The notes below the pieces were generated by a model. The model was not told the DNA's origin. It did no database searches and saw only the letters and a program-made list of their open reading frames with translations. The position numbers and the translations under genes were made by a program. This document shows positions 59,873 through 64,000 of a stretch of 64,000 nucleotides of DNA, one piece after another. Origin of the DNA: JACVRW01 sp963812415 (GTDB lineage: Bacteria; Actinomycetota; Thermoleophilia; Solirubrobacterales; Thermoleophilaceae); the NCBI GenBank assembly GCA_963812415.1, contig CAWEVH010000003.1:1-64000 (forward strand), in the 5' to 3' direction. Every line of letters starts with the position of its first letter. Position 1 is the stretch's first letter.

Positions 59873-60331
59873 CTACGCGGCGAGCGTGGCCAGCACCTGC
59901 TCGTCGTGCTCCTTCGGCTTCACCTTGCGCAGCACGGTGGCCACGCGCCCCTCGGCGTCGACCACGAAGGTCGTGCGCTCGGCTCCCCAGTACGTCTTCC
60001 CGTACATCGACTTCTCGACCCAGACCCCGTACGCCTCGCATACGGCGTGGTCCTCGTCGGCGAGCAGCGTGAAGCCCAGCGACTGCTTGTCGTGGAACTT
60101 CTTCACCCGCCTGACCGGGTCGGGCGACACGCCGAGCACCACCGCGTCGGCTTCCTCGTAGTCGGGCAGGTGGTCGCGGACGCCGCATGCCTGGGTGGTG
60201 CAGCCGGGCGTGTCGGCCTTGGGGTAGAAGTAGAGGACCACCCGCCGCCCGCGCAGCGAGGACAGCGCGACCGGCTCGCCGTCCTGGTTCGGCAGCTCGA
60301 ACTCGGGTGCCGCGTCTCCCCGCTCGATCAC
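59873..60331 (-). CDS. bcp: Thioredoxin-dependent peroxiredoxin (BCP/PrxQ)
   Basis: The 152-residue enzyme reduces hydrogen and lipid peroxides. The peroxidatic and resolving cysteines lie five residues apart in KADTPGCTTQACGVRD, as in atypical 2-Cys PrxQ proteins. Further signatures: LSSLRGRRVVLYFYPKADTP and WGAERTTFVVDAEGRV. The GTG at 60331 overlaps the TGA of the upstream glycosylase gene, GTGA, so I prefer it over the longer frame. It probably forms a short oxidative-damage operon with that glycosylase. Confidence 0.94.
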   Translation of the reverse strand: MIERGDAAPEFELPNQDGEPVALSSLRGRRVVLYFYPKADTPGCTTQACGVRDHLPDYEEADAVVLGVSPDPVRRVKKFHDKQSLGFTLLADEDHAVCEAYGVWVEKSMYGKTYWGAERTTFVVDAEGRVATVLRKVKPKEHDEQVLATLAA

Positions 60332-61176
60332 TTGAGCAATCGTGACAGGCGCCGGTCTTTGAGAACGCGGCCGCCCGTCTGCTCCTCGGGGCAGTAGCAC
60401 ATCACGTAGTCCTTGAAGTGGATCGCCTCGATGCGGGTGCCACAACGCGGGCAGTCCTCGCCGGCGCGGCGGTGGACCTGGAGCGGCATCGGCAGCTTGT
60501 CCGGGATCGTGTCCTCGATCACCCGCTCGTAGTGCTCGAGCGCCCCGCCCAGCACGTCGTCGCAGGCGCGGCGGAGCTCCTCGAGCTGCTCGCCGCTGAG
60601 ATCGGAGCCCTTCTGAAAGGGCGACAGGCGCGAGGTCCAGAGCAGCTCGTCGACCCACGAGCGGCCAATGCCGGCGATCGTGCGCTGGTCGCGCAGAAGC
60701 GGGTGGAGGTGGCGCGGCTGGCCGACGAGCCCCGCGAACTCGTCCGCCGGCGGCGCCGGGAAGGCGTCCGGCCCGAGCGTGGCCACAGCGTCGTCGGAGG
60801 CGACCTCGCCGGAGCGCAGCAGCTTGGCCCAGGCGCGCTGCTGGGTGCCGAACTCGCGCAGGCGCAGCTCGCGGCCGTCCTCGATCCGTACGAGCACGCG
60901 CGAGGCGCGGTCGCGCAGCGAGGCCCGCTTGTCGAACAGCTGCAGGCGGCCGGCCGACATCAGGTGGACCAGCAGCGTGAGCTCGCCGCTGTCGACGGCG
61001 AGCATCTTGCCGATGCGCCGAACGCCGGCGATCTCCCCGCCCGCGAGCGCGTCGAGCGGCGGGTCGAAGGTCTTGAGCGCCACCAGCCCGGGCGCCAACG
61101 CCGACTCGATGCGGGCGCCCGCAAGCTGGCCGTTCAGGCGGCGGGCGGCGATCTCGACCTCGGGCAGCTCGGGCAT
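60328..61176 (-). CDS. Fpg/Nei-family DNA glycosylase
   Basis: The 282-residue protein starts with MPELPEVEIAARRLNG, giving the catalytic proline and glutamate, and has the lysine of RRIGKMLAVDSGE. The helix-two-turn-helix is at RTIAGIGRSWVDELLWTSRL. It excises oxidised bases and cleaves the strand by beta-elimination. The zinc finger at the end differs from the usual CxxC-x16-CxxC: it has CPRC, but the second pair reads VMCYCPEEQTGG, with the fourth cysteine displaced. Actinobacteria carry several Fpg/Nei paralogues, so fpg versus nei cannot be decided. ATG start. It overlaps bcp by 4 bases. Confidence 0.9.
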   Translation of the reverse strand: MPELPEVEIAARRLNGQLAGARIESALAPGLVALKTFDPPLDALAGGEIAGVRRIGKMLAVDSGELTLLVHLMSAGRLQLFDKRASLRDRASRVLVRIEDGRELRLREFGTQQRAWAKLLRSGEVASDDAVATLGPDAFPAPPADEFAGLVGQPRHLHPLLRDQRTIAGIGRSWVDELLWTSRLSPFQKGSDLSGEQLEELRRACDDVLGGALEHYERVIEDTIPDKLPMPLQVHRRAGEDCPRCGTRIEAIHFKDYVMCYCPEEQTGGRVLKDRRLSRLLK

Positions 61177-61212
61177 GAGCGACGAAGACTAGGGGCGAGC
61201 TACGCTGCCGGA

Positions 61213-61677
61213 ATGCGCATCGCCGTGGCCGCCGACGAGCTCACCGGGGTCGCCGAGGCCGTGGTCGACGAGCTCCGGCGGCGCGGACACGAACCGGTCG
61301 TACACGGCGCGCTGAACGACGCCGAGCGCGACGACTGGGCCTGGGCCAGCGAGGCGGCGGCGCGCGACGTGGTGGAGGGCCGCGCCGACCAGGGCATCGT
61401 CTGCTGCTGGACGGGAACCGGCGCCTCGATCGCCGCCAACAAGGTGGCGGGCGTGCGCGCCGCGCTCTGCGGCGACGCCGAGACCGCCCGCGGCGCCCGC
61501 CGCTGGAACGACGCCAACGTGCTCGCGCTCTCGTTGCGCGCCACGAGCCCCGCCCTGCTCGAGGAGATCCTGGACGGCTGGTTCGAGGCGGCGCCGAGCG
61601 AGGACGCCGACGACGTGGCGAACGTGCGCCACCTCGGGGAGATCGAAGGCTCGCGGGCACCGCCCGCTCGCGGTTGA
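61213..61677 (+). CDS. RpiB/LacA/LacB-family sugar-phosphate isomerase
   Basis: The 154-residue protein has the RpiB fold with MRIAVAADELTGVAEAVVDE at the start and GIVCCWTGTGASIAANKVAG plus ARRWNDANVLALSLR. The ring-opening/catalytic cysteine lies in VCCWTGTG. The motif differs from canonical RpiB: the N-terminal SDHAG is replaced by ADELTG and CGTG by CWTG. Substrate may therefore be other than ribose 5-phosphate, although conversion to ribulose 5-phosphate, the substrate of Rpe 5 kb away, is the default guess. ATG start. Divergent from the glycosylase gene, 36 bases away. Confidence 0.87.
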   Translation: MRIAVAADELTGVAEAVVDELRRRGHEPVVHGALNDAERDDWAWASEAAARDVVEGRADQGIVCCWTGTGASIAANKVAGVRAALCGDAETARGARRWNDANVLALSLRATSPALLEEILDGWFEAAPSEDADDVANVRHLGEIEGSRAPPARG

Positions 61678-61702
61678 GATCAGCTGACGCCGGACGCCAG
61701 GC

Positions 61703-62818
61703 TCAGCGCCCGAGCGCCAGGCGCGCTGAGAGCCCGCGCAGGCGCCCCTTGCGGGCAAGCGCGGCGTAGCGGCCCGGCTCGGCCAAGCTAAGCCGCACGG
61801 TCGCGCGGCCGCGGCCGTCGGTGCGTGTCCGGCCGCTCGCGATCGACACGGACGCTCCCTTCACGGGCTCGCCGCGGCGCGTGACGAGCACCGAGACACG
61901 CGAGCGGGCGGTCGCGGTCGCTCTCACCTTCAGCCCCGGCCGGCCGCTCGCGCGGGCGAAGTGAAGCAACCCCACCTCCGGCCCGAAGCTGGGATTGCTC
62001 GCCACGAGCGGGGCGATCAACCAGTGGAGCTCGCCGTTCAGCAGGCGCAGGGTGTGCAGGCCCTCCGCCTCGCCGGCGACGTTCCGCAGCTCGAGCTCGA
62101 GCCGGCGGCCACCGGTGGCGGTGTCGACAGACCACACCTGATAGGTCGTGCCGCTCGCTCCGGCGAGCAGCAGCCGGCCGCGGTGGAACGCGGCCCCGGT
62201 CACGCCGCTCGGCGGCACCGCACCGATCAGCCGGCGGACCGCCCGGATCGGCGGTGCCGCGGGCGCGGCGTTCGCGGCGTTCACGTCCGCGGCGCGGTAG
62301 GCGAGCAGGTCGGGCCCGCTCGAGGTCCAGAGCAGCTCTCCGTCCGGCGAGGCCTCCACCCACATCGCCTTGGCGATCTCCGCGGGATCGAGCTTCACGT
62401 AGTAGCGGAACGCGAGCGTGTCCGGGTCCGCCGCCGCGATGGCGCCGGTGCCGCACGTGTTGCCTCCGTTGGGGCCGCCCGGCTGGTAGCACTCGAGCGG
62501 CAGGAGCAGGCGCCCGCCCTCGGCGCGGTCGTAGGAGATGTCGCCGACGTGGTTGTAGCCCTCGGTCGCCAGCACGGACGCCGGGATCGCCGGGTCGAGC
62601 GCGGTCACCTGGCTCAGCGACGAGCGCGTCCGGTAGGTGCCCTGGACCGGACCGCTGAAGAGGAGCGAGCCGCCGGGCGCAGAGGTCACGCCCTGCCAGT
62701 AGGAGATCGGCACCGAGGTGTAGCCGGTTAGGAGCCAGCGCCCGGGGTCACGCGCCGCGGCGGGCGCGGCGCAGACCGCGAGCACCGCGGCGGTCGCGAC
62801 CAGGCAGCGCGCGATCAC
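61703..62818 (-). CDS. Secreted beta-propeller-like protein with Ig-like C-terminal domain
   Basis: The 371-residue protein starts with a signal peptide (LVATAAVLAVCAAPAAARDP). The next 270 residues are beta-rich blades such as VTSAPGGSLLFSGPVQGTYR and GDISYDRAEGGRLLLPLECY. The last 80 residues form an Ig-like or CarboxypepD_reg-like domain (KVRATATARSRVSVLVTRRG, then GASVSIASGRTRTDGRGRAT). Two cysteines in the second blade are probably a disulfide. The role is unknown; it is extracellular. Its start follows directly on the stop of the cupredoxin gene, so they may be one operon. Confidence 0.75.
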   Translation of the reverse strand: MIARCLVATAAVLAVCAAPAAARDPGRWLLTGYTSVPISYWQGVTSAPGGSLLFSGPVQGTYRTRSSLSQVTALDPAIPASVLATEGYNHVGDISYDRAEGGRLLLPLECYQPGGPNGGNTCGTGAIAAADPDTLAFRYYVKLDPAEIAKAMWVEASPDGELLWTSSGPDLLAYRAADVNAANAAPAAPPIRAVRRLIGAVPPSGVTGAAFHRGRLLLAGASGTTYQVWSVDTATGGRRLELELRNVAGEAEGLHTLRLLNGELHWLIAPLVASNPSFGPEVGLLHFARASGRPGLKVRATATARSRVSVLVTRRGEPVKGASVSIASGRTRTDGRGRATVRLSLAEPGRYAALARKGRLRGLSARLALGR

Positions 62819-63431
62819 CTAGCCGACGGTGGCCGAGGTGCGGGCGACCGACTTCTTGTCGAAGTCGTCCGTGAACGTGACCGTCCCGCGGTAGGAGCCG
62901 TCCTCCAGCCGCGCGAACGGAATCGAGTGAGCGCCGGGCCGCAGGCGTCGCTTCGTGACGGAGCGGCGGTCCGCGCCGCTGAGCTTGGCCACCACCCGCG
63001 CCGGCTCGCGGAGCGTGAACTTGAAGGTGATCCTGTTGCCCCTGACCACCCGCCGGAAGCGCGAGTACGAGCGCGCGTAGCGGTCGCTGCCGACCGTGAC
63101 CGTGCCGTTCATGAAGGTCTGATGCGGGATGCAGATATAGCTGTAGCGGCCCGGCGTGGTGAAGGTGTGGGCGTAGGTCGTGCCGGCCTGGTTCGTCTCG
63201 TTGTTCGGTCCAGCCGAGTTCCAGGACTCCGCCTGACCCTGGTCGGCCGTGGTGGTGTGACCGGACGCCTCGAAGCTCCAGGTCACCGTGTCGCCCACGG
63301 TCGACGGCGAGGTTCTTCTCGATGAACTCGAAGTCGATCACGCGCACGGTCGCGTCCGCGGCCAGCGCCGGGGAGGCGAGCGCGAGGGGGGTGAGCACGG
63401 CAAGGGGGAGCAGCAGGCGTCGGGGTCGCAT
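62819..63431 (-). CDS. Secreted plastocyanin-like cupredoxin with C-terminal domain, frameshifted
   Basis: The ATG at 63431 opens a signal peptide (LLLPLAVLTPLALASPALAA) and the first strands (TVRVIDFEFIEKNLAV). At about 63301 an extra base breaks the frame; the next frame continues VGDTVTWSFEASGHTTTADQ. The type 1 copper ligands are His in SGHTT and the Cys, His and Met of YSYICIPHQTFMNGTVTV. After the copper domain comes a beta-sandwich of about 80 residues (RGNRITFKFTLREPARVVAK), similar to the Ig-like domains of many actinobacterial secreted proteins. The protein has about 203 residues if repaired. It is the second cupredoxin in the window; this one is a soluble secreted form. Confidence 0.8.
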
Positions 63432-63458
63432 CAGGTGGAGGGTAGTGTTCGCGCGCCA

Positions 63459-64000
63459 ATGGCCCAGCTCGACGTGGTGGACACGCCCCAGGAGGCGGCT
63501 GAGCTCGAGCTCCCAGCGCTTGTCGTCCGCCGGCCGCTCGAGGCCTTCTTGGACGCAGGCGGCATCGGCGCCGGCCGACTCGAGGTCGAGCGGATCGGCG
63601 AGGGGCATTCGAACATCACCTTCCTGGTACGGCGCGGCGACACCCGGGTGGTGCTCCGCCGCCCGCCCCGGCCTCCGCTGCCGCCGTCCGCACACGACGT
63701 GCTGCGCGAGGCACGCCTGCTGCGCGCGCTCGAGGGCACGCCGGTACGCGTGCCGCGGGTGCTCGCGAGCTGCGACGACGAGTCCGTGCTGGGCGTTCCC
63801 TTCTACGTGATGGAGGAGATGCACGGCAGCGTGATCACGAGCGACATCCCCACCGCGCTCGACGAGCCCGGCGAGCGGCGACGCCTGAGCGAGGAGCTGG
63901 TGGACCGGCTGGTCGAGATCCACTCGGTGGACTGGCGCGCCTGCGGGCTCGAGGGATACGGCAAGCCGAGCGGCTATCTCGAACGGCAGCTGCGCCGCTT
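63459..64000 (+). CDS. Phosphotransferase-family protein (APH-like), 3' end beyond the window
   Basis: The ATG at 63459 opens a frame without a stop up to the window end (180 residues). It has the aminoglycoside-phosphotransferase/ACAD10-like kinase fold: VERIGEGHSNITFLVRRGDT (glycine-rich strand), RVVLRRPPRPPLPPSAHDVL, the hinge VLGVPFYVMEEMHGSVIT and LVDRLVEIHSVDWRACGLEG. The catalytic HxDxxxxN loop lies beyond the window. Members phosphorylate small molecules, for example short-chain hydroxyacyl compounds in fatty acid breakdown, but this substrate cannot be told. It is divergent from the cupredoxin gene, 27 bases apart. Confidence 0.87.
   Translation, partial: MAQLDVVDTPQEAAELELPALVVRRPLEAFLDAGGIGAGRLEVERIGEGHSNITFLVRRGDTRVVLRRPPRPPLPPSAHDVLREARLLRALEGTPVRVPRVLASCDDESVLGVPFYVMEEMHGSVITSDIPTALDEPGERRRLSEELVDRLVEIHSVDWRACGLEGYGKPSGYLERQLRR

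Overview
The window is a continuous, GC-rich (roughly 70% by eye) bacterial chromosome segment. Codon use is strongly G/C-ending, GTG and TTG starts are common, and same-strand genes often share an ATGA or GTGA overlap. Together with a full 14-gene nuoA-N operon, DUF4331, an actinobacterial-type Nur/Fur gene with a cbiMNQO transporter, PDGLE-type CbiN, and collagen-like and RTX-like secreted proteins, this suggests an actinobacterium of the class Thermoleophilia (Solirubrobacterales-like). That placement is inference; no rRNA gene is present.

Layout. 1-5.9 kb: a cut tRNA-Arg, a PadR regulator, tRNA-Ser(GCU), a leftward group (flavin oxidoreductase, membrane-tethered L,D-transpeptidase, ECF sigma factor, ogt), a secreted M28 peptidase and tRNA-Ser(UGA). 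5.9-10.1 kb: a DHA2 exporter, serS, a divergent cytochrome c/cupredoxin lipoprotein pair and an RsbW-like kinase. 10.3-17.9 kb: a nickel/cobalt locus (DUF4331, TPR protein, NicO permease, Nur-like Fur regulator, CbiM-N-Q-O, and a 67-residue peptide with 24 histidines). A TTGCAA-N5-TTGCAC operator lies in front of the regulator. 17.9-20.9 kb: a low-density island of remnants (truncated AbiEi/DUF559-type gene, collagen-like gene, phage prohead-protease-like fragment, lipoprotein). 20.9-22.7 kb: M20 peptidase and a membrane protein. 22.7-37.65 kb: the complete NADH dehydrogenase I operon, gene next to gene. 37.65-39.5 kb: a 3'-truncated IS110 element with a structured upstream non-coding segment, and a decayed IS481.

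39.5-54.4 kb: acyl-CoA synthetase (frameshifted), a broken VOC gene, two tandem sulfatase-fold proteins without the canonical formylglycine residue, and a DHA2 exporter. These face a leftward operon of proline dehydrogenase, P5C dehydrogenase and an unusual PHP-phosphoesterase/APS-kinase fusion. A PhoD-like phosphatase and a double-length ThyX-like protein follow. 54.5-64 kb: an RTX-like secreted protein, rpe, a small membrane-protein/CBS cluster, a flippase-like membrane protein, bcp, an Fpg/Nei glycosylase, an RpiB-like isomerase, a secreted propeller-like protein, a plastocyanin-like protein and a phosphotransferase cut by the window edge.

The best candidates for new biology are the complementary half-motif ThyX duplication, the PAPS-making/pAp-clearing fusion inside a proline operon, the degenerate sulfatase pair, the Ni/Co locus with its His-rich peptide, and the possible IS110 bridge RNA. 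At least seven otherwise intact genes carry a single-base frameshift. Either the assembly contains indel errors or accessory genes are decaying; the nuo operon and other housekeeping genes are clean.
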